Assembly: GCF_001676725.1 (NCBI RefSeq)
Contig: NZ_CP016172.1
Span: 3,968,001 to 4,032,000, forward strand
Reading direction: 5' to 3'
Length of the DNA stretch: 64,000 bases
Origin: Bordetella flabilis
GTDB lineage: Bacteria > Pseudomonadota > Gammaproteobacteria > Burkholderiales > Burkholderiaceae_B
In this document: piece by piece, positions 44,453 through 52,926 of the stretch
Numbering within the stretch: the first letter of the stretch is position 1
Layout of the letters: each line of letters starts with the position of its first letter
Notes under the pieces: model-generated
The model's input: only the letters and a program-made list of their open reading frames with translations
What the model was told of the DNA's origin: nothing
Database searches by the model: none
Position numbers and translations under genes: made by a program

Positions 44453-44704
44453 ATGGGTCCCCGCCGCCTGGCTGCCATCGCTACGCTTTCCCATCCGAAC
44501 GGTGTCGCGCTCAAGCAGCGCGCCCGTACGACCGCGCGCTTTGCGCACCGCCGCGTGGCCGCGCCGGCCGCCGCTTTCCTGTACCACTCCGTGGAAGGCC
44601 TGTTCGATTTCATCGATGAATTCGCCGATTCGGTGCAAGAAGTGCGCAAGGCCATGGCGCGTGCGCGCCTGGAACGCTACACCATTTCGGCGCATCGGCG
44701 TTAA
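44453..44704 (+). CDS. Small basic protein of unknown function between debranching enzyme and otsA
   Basis: I do not recognise this 83-residue protein. It has a strong ribosome site (AGGAG, seven bases before the ATG) and a plausible promoter, so it is probably real. The N-terminal half is very basic (11 Arg/Lys by residue 35, including ALKQRARTTARFAHRRV). The second half is an acidic then basic amphipathic helix (EGLFDFIDEFADSVQEVRKAMARARLERY). No signal peptide or membrane segment is visible. Its place between alpha-glucan and trehalose genes suggests a role in that pathway, but nothing in the sequence shows one. Confidence 0.6.
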   Translation: MGPRRLAAIATLSHPNGVALKQRARTTARFAHRRVAAPAAAFLYHSVEGLFDFIDEFADSVQEVRKAMARARLERYTISAHRR

Positions 44705-44740
44705 AGAAGTCGCTGGCGGAGGCGCCGTCAAGTCGACAAG

Positions 44741-46156
44741 TCAGGCCGCCACGTCAGGGCGCACTTCAGGGGCCATCGCGTCGCCTTGCAGATCGTTCAG
44801 GAAACGATCGCGCCAGCGCGACAGGTTGTTGTCGTTCAAGCGCGCCAACATGACGCGATAGCGGGCCAGCCGTTCCGGCAGGGGCATGGTCAGCGCCCGG
44901 TCCAGCGTTTCGGCCATGCCGTCCGGGTCGTAGGGATTGACCAGCAACGCGCCGTCCCCGAGTTCTTCGGCCGCCCCGGCGAATTCCGACAGCACCAGCA
45001 CGCCGGGATCGTGGGGCGGTTGTGCCGCGACATATTCCTTGGCGACCAGGTTCATGCCATCGCGCAGCGGCGTCACATACCCCACCTGCGAGGCGCGGAA
45101 CAGGGACATCAGCATGGAGCGGTCGTACGACTTGTTGATGTAGCGCAGCGGCGTCCAGGACAGGTCGGACCAGCGGCCATTGATGCGGCCCGCCGCGCTT
45201 TCCAGCTGGCGGCGGATCTGCCGGTACTGCTCCACATCGGAACGCGAAGGCGGCGCGATCTGCACGAACGTCACCTGCCCGCGGTGCGCGGGCGTCATTT
45301 CCAGCAGGCGCTCGAAGGCAGTGAAGCGCTCGACCAGGCCCTTGCTGTAGTCCAGGCGGTCCACACTGACCATCAGGCGCCGTTGCTGCAAGCCCTGCTT
45401 GAGGTTGGTGATCTGGCGCGAGCGGCTGTGCTTGAGCGACAGTTGCTGGATTTCATCGGGATAGATGCCGATGGGGTACACCCCGACGCCGATACGATGC
45501 CCCGCCAGTTCCACTTGCCGGTCCCCCCGCCGCGCGGCGCCCAGGCGGCGGCACACATAGTCCATGAAGGCGCGGCGGTCCGCATCGGTCTGGAAACCCA
45601 CCAGGTCATAGGCGCACATGGCTTCCATCAATTCCCGATGCGGCGGCACGGTCGCCATCACGGAGTCGGCGGGAAAAGGAATGTGCAGGAAGAAGCCGAT
45701 GCGATTTTCGATGCCCGCCTCGCGGCAGGCGCGCGCGAAAGGCAGCAGGTGGTAATCGTGTATCCACAGGCGGTCATCCGGGCGCAGCAGCGGCTTGAGG
45801 CGCGCGACCAGCCAGTGGTTGACGCGGCAGTAGCCGGCATACTCGCGCCGGTCGTAGCGGCTCAGGTCTGGCCGGTAATGAAAGATCGGCCATAGCGTGC
45901 CGTTGGAAAAACCGCGGTAATACTGGTCGTAGTCGGTGCGGGACAGGGCGACCGTGGCATAGGTGATGTTGTCGCGCGTTTCGCTGTGGATTTCTTCCGG
46001 CGAGATGGAACCATCGACGATGTCGCCGCTCCATCCGAACCAGACGCCACCCGTTTGCTTCAGCGCGTCGAATACGCCTACGGCCAGTCCGCCTGCGGTG
46101 GGCTTGCCTTCCGCAATCGGGGCGACGCGGTTCGACACAACGATGAGTCTGCTCAT
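44741..46156 (-). CDS. otsA: Trehalose-6-phosphate synthase
   Basis: A GT20 glycosyltransferase of 471 residues that joins glucose from UDP-glucose to glucose-6-phosphate. The N-terminal loop [21 protein letters not shown] and the [11 protein letters not shown] and [15 protein letters not shown] motifs are all intact. It makes trehalose phosphate, which OtsB (encoded 94 bases upstream) dephosphorylates. The order is otsB-otsA on the minus strand. Trehalose serves as an osmoprotectant and desiccation protectant. Confidence 0.96.
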   Translation of the reverse strand: MSRLIVVSNRVAPIAEGKPTAGGLAVGVFDALKQTGGVWFGWSGDIVDGSISPEEIHSETRDNITYATVALSRTDYDQYYRGFSNGTLWPIFHYRPDLSRYDRREYAGYCRVNHWLVARLKPLLRPDDRLWIHDYHLLPFARACREAGIENRIGFFLHIPFPADSVMATVPPHRELMEAMCAYDLVGFQTDADRRAFMDYVCRRLGAARRGDRQVELAGHRIGVGVYPIGIYPDEIQQLSLKHSRSRQITNLKQGLQQRRLMVSVDRLDYSKGLVERFTAFERLLEMTPAHRGQVTFVQIAPPSRSDVEQYRQIRRQLESAAGRINGRWSDLSWTPLRYINKSYDRSMLMSLFRASQVGYVTPLRDGMNLVAKEYVAAQPPHDPGVLVLSEFAGAAEELGDGALLVNPYDPDGMAETLDRALTMPLPERLARYRVMLARLNDNNLSRWRDRFLNDLQGDAMAPEVRPDVAA

Positions 46157-46250
46157 GGCCGACCTCCTTGGTTTTGGTTTTGTTTCACGCGCATCCCGGC
46201 GATTGCCAAGGCAATCCGGCGGCCCCTTTCCGCCTCGGTCACGCGCACGC

Positions 46251-46997
46251 TCATAAAAGCGCCAGCCAGCTGGCCAATGCGGCGGGCGTGGGCAGCCGGA
46301 AGTCCGCGGCGGTGTCGCCTTCTCCTATCTTGATCGTGACGCCCCCGAGCGCCTTGACGGCCTGGAAGCCGGCCTCGTCCGTCAGGTCATCCCCGGCGAA
46401 CAAGGGCACACGTCCGGCAAAAGGCGCCAATCCCATCAGCCGGTTGATGGCCGCTGCCTTGCTCGCCTGGCGCGGCTTTATTTCCACGACCATCTTCCCT
46501 GGCTGCAGCACGAAACGGTCGGCATGGGACTGGACTGCCGATTCGGCCGCAATGCGTACATCGTGTTCGTGGTCCGGCGCGTTCCGATAGTGCAGCGCCA
46601 ACGACAGCCCTTTGTGTTCCAGTTGCAGTCCCGGCCACCGTTCCACCATGGGACTCAGGCTTTGCACCATGGATGCCACCGCGCCGGTGTCGACCGGCAG
46701 TTCATGTATCTTGCCGTCCGGCTCGCGCCACTGCGCGCCATGCAGGCCCGCGCCGCACAGGACCAGCGGGTGGACCAGGCTGTCGATCTGCGCCAGGGGA
46801 CGCCCCGATACGATCGCCAGCGCGCCGCCGGCGCGCTTATGCAGTCGCCCCAGGACCTGCAACGTCTCGGCGGGCACGTGCGCCTGCTGCGGCGTCGCGG
46901 CGATGGGCGCCAGCGTTCCGTCCAGGTCGAACAACAATGCATGCTTGTCCAGGTTTTCCGTTGTGACGGGTATGGAAGTGCGATCCACGCTATTCAT
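46251..46997 (-). CDS. otsB: Trehalose-6-phosphate phosphatase
   Basis: A HAD-family phosphatase of 248 residues that completes trehalose synthesis. The catalytic pair D24/D26 is in LLFDLDGTLAP and the magnesium-binding motif IV is FAGDDLTDEAGF. The start ATG at 46997 was kept; the sequence MNSVDRTSIPVTTENL is a short leader before the HAD core. First gene of the otsBA unit, sharing a 172-base intergenic region with the divergent two-component genes. Confidence 0.95.
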   Translation of the reverse strand: MNSVDRTSIPVTTENLDKHALLFDLDGTLAPIAATPQQAHVPAETLQVLGRLHKRAGGALAIVSGRPLAQIDSLVHPLVLCGAGLHGAQWREPDGKIHELPVDTGAVASMVQSLSPMVERWPGLQLEHKGLSLALHYRNAPDHEHDVRIAAESAVQSHADRFVLQPGKMVVEIKPRQASKAAAINRLMGLAPFAGRVPLFAGDDLTDEAGFQAVKALGGVTIKIGEGDTAADFRLPTPAALASWLALL

Positions 46998-47027
46998 CTC
47001 TCGCCTGCTCGTTCGCAGGATATGACC

Positions 47028-47077
47028 GTAACGTTATAGCGCACGGGTGTAACGAAAAGCCGCTTCGGGACGTTACA
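47028..47077. promoter_or_regulatory. GTAACG site array between otsB and the response-regulator gene
   Basis: GTAACG occurs at 47028-47033 (part of the palindrome TAACGTTA) and 47049-47054, and CGTTAC at 47071-47076. The outer pair forms a perfect inverted repeat TGTAACG, 16 bases, CGTTACA (47048-47077). Spacings are 21 and 22 bases, two helical turns, in a shared promoter region. Confidence 0.5.
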
Positions 47078-47169
47078 AAACGAGAACAGACCCCTTATGC
47101 GATCCTACGCACCGGAACTTAGGACCCCGGCCAGGCTCCAACGCCATGGGTCGCGGAAGGAGGAATCGC

Positions 47170-47829
47170 ATGCGTATTCTTTTGGTGGAAGACGACAGGA
47201 TGATCGGCGAGAGCGTGTTCGACGGCCTGCGCGCCGAAAACTACGCGGTGGATTGGGAAAAGCATGCCAAGGGCGCCGACCTGGCGCTGCGCACGGGCCC
47301 GTATGATCTCGTCCTGCTCGACCTTGGACTGCCGGATGGCGACGGACTGCAATTGCTGCGCGACCTGCGCACGCGCCGCAACCGTACCCCGGTACTGATC
47401 GCGACCGCGCGCGATGCCGTTGCCGACCGCATTGCCGGACTCGACGCCGGCGCGGACGACTACGTCATCAAACCTTACGACATGCACGAACTATTGGCGC
47501 GCATGCGCGCGCTGATCCGGCGCAGCGCCGGGCGCGCCGAGCCGGTGTTCGAGCATGCCGGCGTCAGCATCGACCCGCATGACCGTTCCGCCCGCGTGAA
47601 CGGCGAACCCGTGACCCTCACGGCGCGCGAGTGGGCGGTACTCGAACCGCTGATCGCGCGTCCCGGCATGATTCTTTCGCGGGCGCAATTGGAAGAAAAA
47701 CTGTACAGCTGGCAGGAAGAAATCAGCAGCAACGCCGTCGAGGTCTATATTCACGGGTTACGCAAAAAACTCGGCCAGCGCTTTATCCAGAACGTGCGTG
47801 GGGTCGGCTACGTCATTCCCAAGACATGA
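47170..47829 (+). CDS. OmpR/PmrA-type response regulator
   Basis: A 219-residue DNA-binding regulator. The receiver domain has acidic pocket E7/D8/D9, phosphorylation site D51 and conserved K101; an OmpR-type winged helix fills residues 125-219. Length and N-terminus (MRILLVEDDRMIGE) are of the QseB/PmrA/TctD group. The ATG at 47170 follows GGAGGAATCGC. It overlaps the kinase gene by four bases (ATGA), so the pair is translationally coupled. A PmrA-like box sits after the kinase gene, before a DegP-type protease. Confidence 0.92.
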   Translation: MRILLVEDDRMIGESVFDGLRAENYAVDWEKHAKGADLALRTGPYDLVLLDLGLPDGDGLQLLRDLRTRRNRTPVLIATARDAVADRIAGLDAGADDYVIKPYDMHELLARMRALIRRSAGRAEPVFEHAGVSIDPHDRSARVNGEPVTLTAREWAVLEPLIARPGMILSRAQLEEKLYSWQEEISSNAVEVYIHGLRKKLGQRFIQNVRGVGYVIPKT

Positions 47830-49154
47830 ATATTCCGTTCGGCGCTTCCCTGCGTGCGCGGCTGATCTTCTTCCTGTTCGCGTCCATCCTGCTGGCGGCG
47901 CTGGTACAAGGCATCGTCGCTTACCGCAGCACGCTGCAGCAGACGGACGAAATCTTCGACACGCAATTGCAACGCACGGCCGCGTCGCTGACCACCGGCG
48001 ACGGATTGCTGAGCGCCGTGCCGTCGGCCGGCCCCAACCAGGCGCCCGCGGACGACCTGATCATCCAGATCTGGACGGCCGACGGGGCACGGCTGTTCAA
48101 GTCCGCATCGGGCAAGCTCTTGCCCGACCCCGTCGTGCTCGGCTTTTCCACGGTGAAGGTCGACACGTCGACTTATCGCGTCTATGCCCTGGCCACTCCC
48201 TTCCAGGTGACGCAGGTGGCGCAGGATGTCAGCGTTCGGCAGGAGACTGCGCGGGCGCTGGCGCTACGCAGCGTGGGGCCGATCGCCGCCGCGGCGCCCT
48301 TGCTGATGCTGGTCGTGTGGTGGGTGGTCAGCGCGTCGCTGCGCCCCGTGGAACGCATCCGCGCCGAACTCGCGGCGCGCCAGCCCGAGGCGCTTTCCCC
48401 CGTGGCCGAATCCGGCCTGCCCGACGAAATCCGCCCGCTGGTCGAGGAACTCAACCTGCTGCTGGAGCGGACGCGCGAGGCCTTCGCCGCGCAAAAACGT
48501 TTCGTCGGCGACGCCGCGCATGAACTGCGCTCGCCGCTGGCCGCGCTGCGCCTGCAATTGCAGGCCTTGCAGCGGCCCAGCGACGAGGCGGGCCACCGTA
48601 TCGCCGTGGAGCGGCTCGCTGCCGGCATCGAACGGGCCTCGCGGCTCATCGAGCAGTTGCTGTCCATGGCGCGCCACGACGCGGCCGCCACGCAGGCGCC
48701 GCCCCAGCGGGTGGAACTGGTGCAATTGATGCGTCAGGCCATCTCGGACATATTGCCCGAAGCCAACGCCAAATCGATGGACATCGGCATGGAGGGCGCT
48801 ACGCAGGCCTGGGTGCGCGCCGATCCGGACGCGCTATCGCTGCTGGCGCGCAACCTGCTGGACAACGCCGTGAAATACGCGCCCGCACACGGCCGCATCG
48901 ACGTGGCCATCGAAACGCATGGCCACAGCGTCACGCTGATCGTCGACGACAACGGCCCCGGCATTCCGCCCGCGGAACGGCAGCGGGTCTTCGATCGCTT
49001 CTACCGGGCCCAGAACCACGACGCCGTGGGCAGCGGCCTGGGCTTGTCCATCGTCCAGGCCGTGGCGCGCCGCCATGGCGCCACGGTGGCGCTGGAAGAC
49101 GCGCCCACGCTGGGCGGGCTGCGCGTGCGCGTGGCGTTTCCCGAGGAGGCTTGA
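47826..49154 (+). CDS. Sensor histidine kinase partner of the PmrA/QseB-type regulator
   Basis: A 442-residue membrane kinase. Two transmembrane segments (about 12-32 and 150-170) flank a periplasmic sensor of about 115 residues. HAMP-like linker, then HisKA with H232 in FVGDAAHELRSPLAAL and a HATPase domain with LARNLLDNAVKYAP, DDNGPGIPP and GSGLGLSIVQ. It phosphorylates the regulator encoded just upstream. The sensor region carries no cluster of acidic iron-binding ExxE motifs that would mark a PmrB iron sensor, so the signal is unknown. Confidence 0.92.
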   Translation: MNIPFGASLRARLIFFLFASILLAALVQGIVAYRSTLQQTDEIFDTQLQRTAASLTTGDGLLSAVPSAGPNQAPADDLIIQIWTADGARLFKSASGKLLPDPVVLGFSTVKVDTSTYRVYALATPFQVTQVAQDVSVRQETARALALRSVGPIAAAAPLLMLVVWWVVSASLRPVERIRAELAARQPEALSPVAESGLPDEIRPLVEELNLLLERTREAFAAQKRFVGDAAHELRSPLAALRLQLQALQRPSDEAGHRIAVERLAAGIERASRLIEQLLSMARHDAAATQAPPQRVELVQLMRQAISDILPEANAKSMDIGMEGATQAWVRADPDALSLLARNLLDNAVKYAPAHGRIDVAIETHGHSVTLIVDDNGPGIPPAERQRVFDRFYRAQNHDAVGSGLGLSIVQAVARRHGATVALEDAPTLGGLRVRVAFPEEA

Positions 49155-49190
49155 GGGCCGCCGTACCGGCGAGCGCAGATAAATGCGGGT

Positions 49191-49207
49191 CTTAAGTTTC
49201 GCCTAAG
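49191..49207 (+). promoter_or_regulatory. PmrA/QseB-type box before the DegP-like protease gene
   Basis: CTTAAG (49191-49196), five bases, CCTAAG (49202-49207). The published PmrA box is YTTAAK-N5-YTTAAK, so 11 of 12 defined positions match. It lies 51 bases before the protease ATG and just after the operon encoding a PmrA/QseB-type regulator. Confidence 0.55.
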
Positions 49208-49257
49208 GGTCCGGCCGCAATATGGCGCCGTGTTCAAACCGCCTGTCGAGGACCCTG

Positions 49258-50703
49258 ATGAAGAATACCGCCTTATCCCCTACCCGCCTGACCATGGCCC
49301 TGCTGGCCGCCGGCGCGATCGGCGGCGCCGCCGCCACGGCCGCCATCGATACGAGCCATGCGCAGAGCGCGCCCGCCCCGACCCTGATCCAGCAGGCGCA
49401 GCCGGGCGTCGGTGCCGCCGTGCTGCCGAGCTTCGCGCAGATCACGCGCCAATACGGCCCCGCCGTCGTGAACATCAGCGTGACGGGGACCAAGAAGGTG
49501 TCGCTGTCCGACGAAGACCCCTTCGCGCAATTCTTCGGCATCCCCGGCCAGATGGCGCCGGGGCAGATGCGCGAGGTGCCCACCCGCGGCGAAGGATCGG
49601 GCTTCATCGTGAGCCCGGACGGCATCATCCTGACCAATGCCCACGTCGTCCAGGGCGCCAAGGAAGTCACCGTCAAGCTGACCGACCGCCGCGAGTACCG
49701 CGCCAAAGTGCTGGGCAGCGACCCCATGACGGACGTCGCCGTCATCAAGATCAACGCCTCCAACCTGCCCGTCGTGCGCATGGGCGACGTGAACGCCTTG
49801 CAGGTGGGGGACTGGGTGCTGGCCATCGGTTCGCCCTACGGGCTGGAGAACACCGCCACGGCGGGCATCGTCAGCGCGAAGGGCCGCTCCCTGCCGGACG
49901 ATACGTCGGTGCCTTTCATCCAGACCGATGTCGCCGTCAATCCCGGCAATTCGGGCGGGCCGCTGTTCAATGCCCGTGGTGAAGTGGTCGGCATCAATTC
50001 GCAGATCTATACCCGCACGGGCGGCTACCAGGGCTTGTCGTTCGCCATCCCCATCGACGTGGCAAACAAGATCAAGGATGAAATCGTGGCCCATGGCAAG
50101 GTGACCCATGCCATGCTGGGCGTCACCGCGCAGGAAGTGAACCAGGACCTGGCCAATTCGTTCAAGCTCGATAGCCCGACCGGCGCGCTGATCGCCAGCG
50201 TCCAGAAAGGCAGCGCGGCCGATAAGGCGGGCCTCAAATCCGGCGACGTGATCCGCGCCATCGACGGCCGCCCCATCATCTCTTCGGGCGATTTGTCCTC
50301 GGTCATCAGCCTGGCTTCGCCGGGGCAGCGGGTGAAGCTGGATGTGTGGCGCGACGGCAAGCCGGAGCAGTTGACGGCCACGCTGGGCACCTACGGCAAG
50401 CAGGAAACCCTCGCATCCGACGACAGCCCGGGCCAGCAGCATCCGCGACTCGGCCTGGCACTGCGGCCGCTGACGCCGGATGAGCAGGCGCAGGCCGGCA
50501 CGCCGGGCTTGCTGGTCCAGCAGGCCGAGGGTCCCGCAGCCAAGGCAGGCATCCAGGCGGGCGACGTCATCCTGTCCGTCAATGGCGTCCCGACCCGCAC
50601 GGTGGGCGAAGTCCGCAGCGCCATCGCCAAAGCCGGCAAGACCGCGGCCCTGCTGGTCCAGCGCGGCGGCGACAAGATCTTCGTGCCGGTGGAGATGGGC
50701 TGA
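49258..50703 (+). CDS. Do-family periplasmic serine endopeptidase (DegP/MucD type)
   Basis: A periplasmic quality-control protease of 481 residues. A signal sequence (about residues 1-36) is followed by a trypsin-like domain with catalytic triad H129, D159 and S232 (NPGNSGGPLF), then two PDZ domains (about 270-365 and 385-478). Two PDZ domains and length point to DegP/MucD and not single-PDZ DegS. The ATG at 49258 starts the signal. It sits immediately downstream of a two-component system, so envelope-stress control by that system is likely. Confidence 0.94.
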   Translation: MKNTALSPTRLTMALLAAGAIGGAAATAAIDTSHAQSAPAPTLIQQAQPGVGAAVLPSFAQITRQYGPAVVNISVTGTKKVSLSDEDPFAQFFGIPGQMAPGQMREVPTRGEGSGFIVSPDGIILTNAHVVQGAKEVTVKLTDRREYRAKVLGSDPMTDVAVIKINASNLPVVRMGDVNALQVGDWVLAIGSPYGLENTATAGIVSAKGRSLPDDTSVPFIQTDVAVNPGNSGGPLFNARGEVVGINSQIYTRTGGYQGLSFAIPIDVANKIKDEIVAHGKVTHAMLGVTAQEVNQDLANSFKLDSPTGALIASVQKGSAADKAGLKSGDVIRAIDGRPIISSGDLSSVISLASPGQRVKLDVWRDGKPEQLTATLGTYGKQETLASDDSPGQQHPRLGLALRPLTPDEQAQAGTPGLLVQQAEGPAAKAGIQAGDVILSVNGVPTRTVGEVRSAIAKAGKTAALLVQRGGDKIFVPVEMG

Positions 50704-50787
50704 ACCACGGCGAAGCGCGGCGTTTCTTGGTACCCTTCGCGGGGACGCCATCAAGGCGTCCCCCGCACTCCACCCTGAAACCCGCTT

Positions 50788-51549
50788 TTGCCAGTGCCAG
50801 TACCCGCGACTTCCGAAGCCTCCACGTCCTTTGCCGGCCATGGCCGGATTCTTCCGCACCGGCGCCTCAGGCGCCTCGCCTGCGGCGCCGTCCTGGCATG
50901 CCTGCTGGCGGCGTGTGCCGCGCCCCGGGTCGGACCCGGTTACTACCGCGTCAAGTCCGGCGATACGCTGACCCGTATCGCGCGCGACCACAACGAGAGC
51001 GTGAGCAATCTGATGCGGTGGAACAACCTGGACAGCGCCAACCATATCGACGCCGGACAGGTGCTGCGCGTGGAGCCGCCGGAAGGCAGCGCCAAGGCAA
51101 CGCCCCGGCCCCCGGCCCGTTCCGGCGCAAAGTCGGAGCCGGACAAGGGGGCGGCCGCCGCTGCCGCCGACAAAACGCCGCTGCGCGGCATCGCGCTGAT
51201 CTGGCCGGCGCAAGGCTCCGTGGCGCAGCGCTTCGGCGCATCGTCGCACGGGCTGCGTATCGTGAACGCCCCCGGCACACCCGTGATCGCCGCCGCGGCG
51301 GGGACCGTCGCCTATGCCAGCAATGGCCTGCGCGGCTATGGCAACCTGGTCATCATCCGCCATTCGTCCGACTTCCTGACGATCTACGCGCATAACCGCA
51401 CCTTGGTCGTCAAGCAGGGGCAGCGCGTGACGCAAGGCCAGAAAATCGCCGAAATGGGCAATTCGGACAGCAAGCGAGTGGAGCTGTATTTCGAACTGCG
51501 CCAGGGCGGCAAGCCGGTGGACCCGGCGCGTGCCCTTCCGCCGCGCTAG
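50788..51549 (+). CDS. LysM and M23-domain lipoprotein, NlpD-like amidase activator
   Basis: A 253-residue lipoprotein with the lipobox LLAAC (C43), one LysM peptidoglycan-binding domain (about 51-95) and a C-terminal M23 (LytM) domain (about 140-250). The M23 metal ligands are lost: the expected HxxxD reads SHGLRI and the HxH region reads ELYFEL. Degenerate LytM domains are found in NlpD/EnvC, which activate AmiA/B/C amidases during cell separation. No ATG lies in frame upstream of the signal; the start is the TTG at 50788 or the GTG at 50794, with an in-frame stop just before. Confidence 0.87.
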   Translation: MPVPVPATSEASTSFAGHGRILPHRRLRRLACGAVLACLLAACAAPRVGPGYYRVKSGDTLTRIARDHNESVSNLMRWNNLDSANHIDAGQVLRVEPPEGSAKATPRPPARSGAKSEPDKGAAAAAADKTPLRGIALIWPAQGSVAQRFGASSHGLRIVNAPGTPVIAAAAGTVAYASNGLRGYGNLVIIRHSSDFLTIYAHNRTLVVKQGQRVTQGQKIAEMGNSDSKRVELYFELRQGGKPVDPARALPPR

Positions 51550-51690
51550 CCGCGGCGCATCTGCCCTTTTGCTGCATAAGCCGGAAGACCAGGCAACCGT
51601 CCTCTAGACCCACTTGTGCAACAGGGTGGCGGGGCGGATATGCTACCTTGCACGCCTTCGCATTGCCCCGCTCGGATTCCCCACGCTTAC

Positions 51691-52446
51691 ATGGCCCTGG
51701 TTCTGGCTCGTTTTCTCTACGGTTTTTCTTTGTCCCTGATGGTGGTGGCGGTGCTCGTCGTCGCCACGCTTCTATGCGTGCGCTTGGTGGGCATCGCCGT
51801 CGTCGCGTTCGAAGAGGAGCGCAAGGGCGATATCGCGGGCGCGGCATGCGTGGCGGCCATCGTCGTGGCCGCCCTGGCAGCCATGCTATGGCTGGGCCAT
51901 CGTTTGTACGACGGGCTGGGGGCTTCCGCCCTCGTCGGCGGTACCGCCCACTGGCTGGCCGGTGGCAATACCCTGTCGCCGGCGGCGATCTTCGGCGCCC
52001 TGGCGGGCTTTGGCGTGCTGGCCGGCCTGGTGGGACGGCTTACCCGTCCCCCGTCCGATCCGGCGGAGGCAAAATCGAAAGCGGCCGACAAGGCGCAGGT
52101 AAAAGCGGCTAAGGCAAAAGCCGACAAAGCTACAGCGGCGGCGGCCCGCAAAGCCGGCGCCGCGGCCCCGGCGCGCAAGGCGGCCCCGTCCATGCGAGGA
52201 AGCCGCATCCCGGAATTGGGCTGGATAGCGCTGTTCCTGCTGCTGCTGGGCGGCGCGGTCTTTGCCTTCGCCTATGGCGTCGACCCCCTGTGGCTGCCCA
52301 CCGGGGTAAGCTCCACGGCGGCGAGGCACTACCAGGACATGGCGGCGCGCGCGCGCCCGGTATACCTGGCCGCGGGCACCCTGCTGATGGCCGGCGGCGT
52401 GCTGGCGGTGATCTGGTGGTTCTGGCGCCGCAAGCCGGAAGACTGA
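51691..52446 (+). CDS. Multi-pass membrane protein with a Lys/Ala-rich loop, unknown function
   Basis: I do not recognise a family for this 251-residue protein. It has four hydrophobic segments, near residues 8-40, 55-75, 95-120 and 175-200, and a fifth near 228-246. Between the third and fourth is a loop of about 40 residues made almost only of Ala and Lys (KAADKAQVKAAKAKADKA and onward), similar in composition to histone H1-like tails. It ends in a basic tail (WRRKPED). ATG at 51691 begins the first membrane segment. A 65-residue membrane protein follows. Confidence 0.65.
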   Translation: MALVLARFLYGFSLSLMVVAVLVVATLLCVRLVGIAVVAFEEERKGDIAGAACVAAIVVAALAAMLWLGHRLYDGLGASALVGGTAHWLAGGNTLSPAAIFGALAGFGVLAGLVGRLTRPPSDPAEAKSKAADKAQVKAAKAKADKATAAAARKAGAAAPARKAAPSMRGSRIPELGWIALFLLLLGGAVFAFAYGVDPLWLPTGVSSTAARHYQDMAARARPVYLAAGTLLMAGGVLAVIWWFWRRKPED

Positions 52447-52469
52447 TAACGATTCCTATTCTATATAAT
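52445..52469 (+). promoter_or_regulatory. Candidate promoter with a Fur-box-like sequence
   Basis: A perfect TATAAT (52464-52469) lies 33 bases before the ATG at 52502. The 19 bases just before it (52445-52463) match the Fur consensus GATAATGATAATCATTATC at 12 positions. A real site would place Fur over the -35/-10 region of the small gene. Confidence 0.35.
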
Positions 52470-52501
52470 GGCGTCCATCATATTTCGAGGGTGACGCCAC
52501 C

Positions 52502-52699
52502 ATGTGGGGGTCTTACAAATTCTGGTTCGTTTGGCGCGCGCCACTGGTCCTGGTAGTGCTTACCGTCTTCGGCCTGCTGGCCGCTCTCCTTGGCACCGAG
52601 GTCTGGCATTGGGCCTCGTGGGCGGCCCTGGCCGTGCCGCTCGTCGTTATCGTGTATTACACGCTGCGCCCCTCGCGCGCCCGCAGACCCGGCGCGTGA
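52502..52699 (+). CDS. Small membrane protein, unknown function
   Basis: A 65-residue protein with two hydrophobic segments (about 13-31 and 35-54) and a basic C-terminal tail (RPSRARRPGA). I do not recognise a family. A perfect -10 box and a Fur-like sequence lie just upstream, so it may have its own promoter despite following the larger membrane protein gene by 55 bases. Inverted repeats GGCGTC/GACGCC (52470-52475 and 52493-52498) flank the leader. Confidence 0.6.
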   Translation: MWGSYKFWFVWRAPLVLVVLTVFGLLAALLGTEVWHWASWAALAVPLVVIVYYTLRPSRARRPGA

Positions 52700-52926
52700 A
52701 ACGGGGGTTTCCCCGCCGCTCACCGGTTTCTCCGCTGCGCACGGCCTGAAGCGCGAAGCCGCGCACGCTCCCTCATTCGACTGCCGCCGCGCCGCGGCAA
52801 GCACGCCTCGTCTCTCCTCCCCACGGCGCGGGCCACGGTCGCCGCGATCGCCGCCGTTGCCGCAGGTCAGCAGCGGTACGCAAAATGCTGCCCCGACCCC
52901 CGCGCGTCCATTCCCCGGCCGCTGCC

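Noticed and set aside
47091..47107. A PmrA-type box before the response-regulator gene (CTTATG...CTACGC)
   Set aside because: The second half-site matches only about half the consensus, no better than chance.
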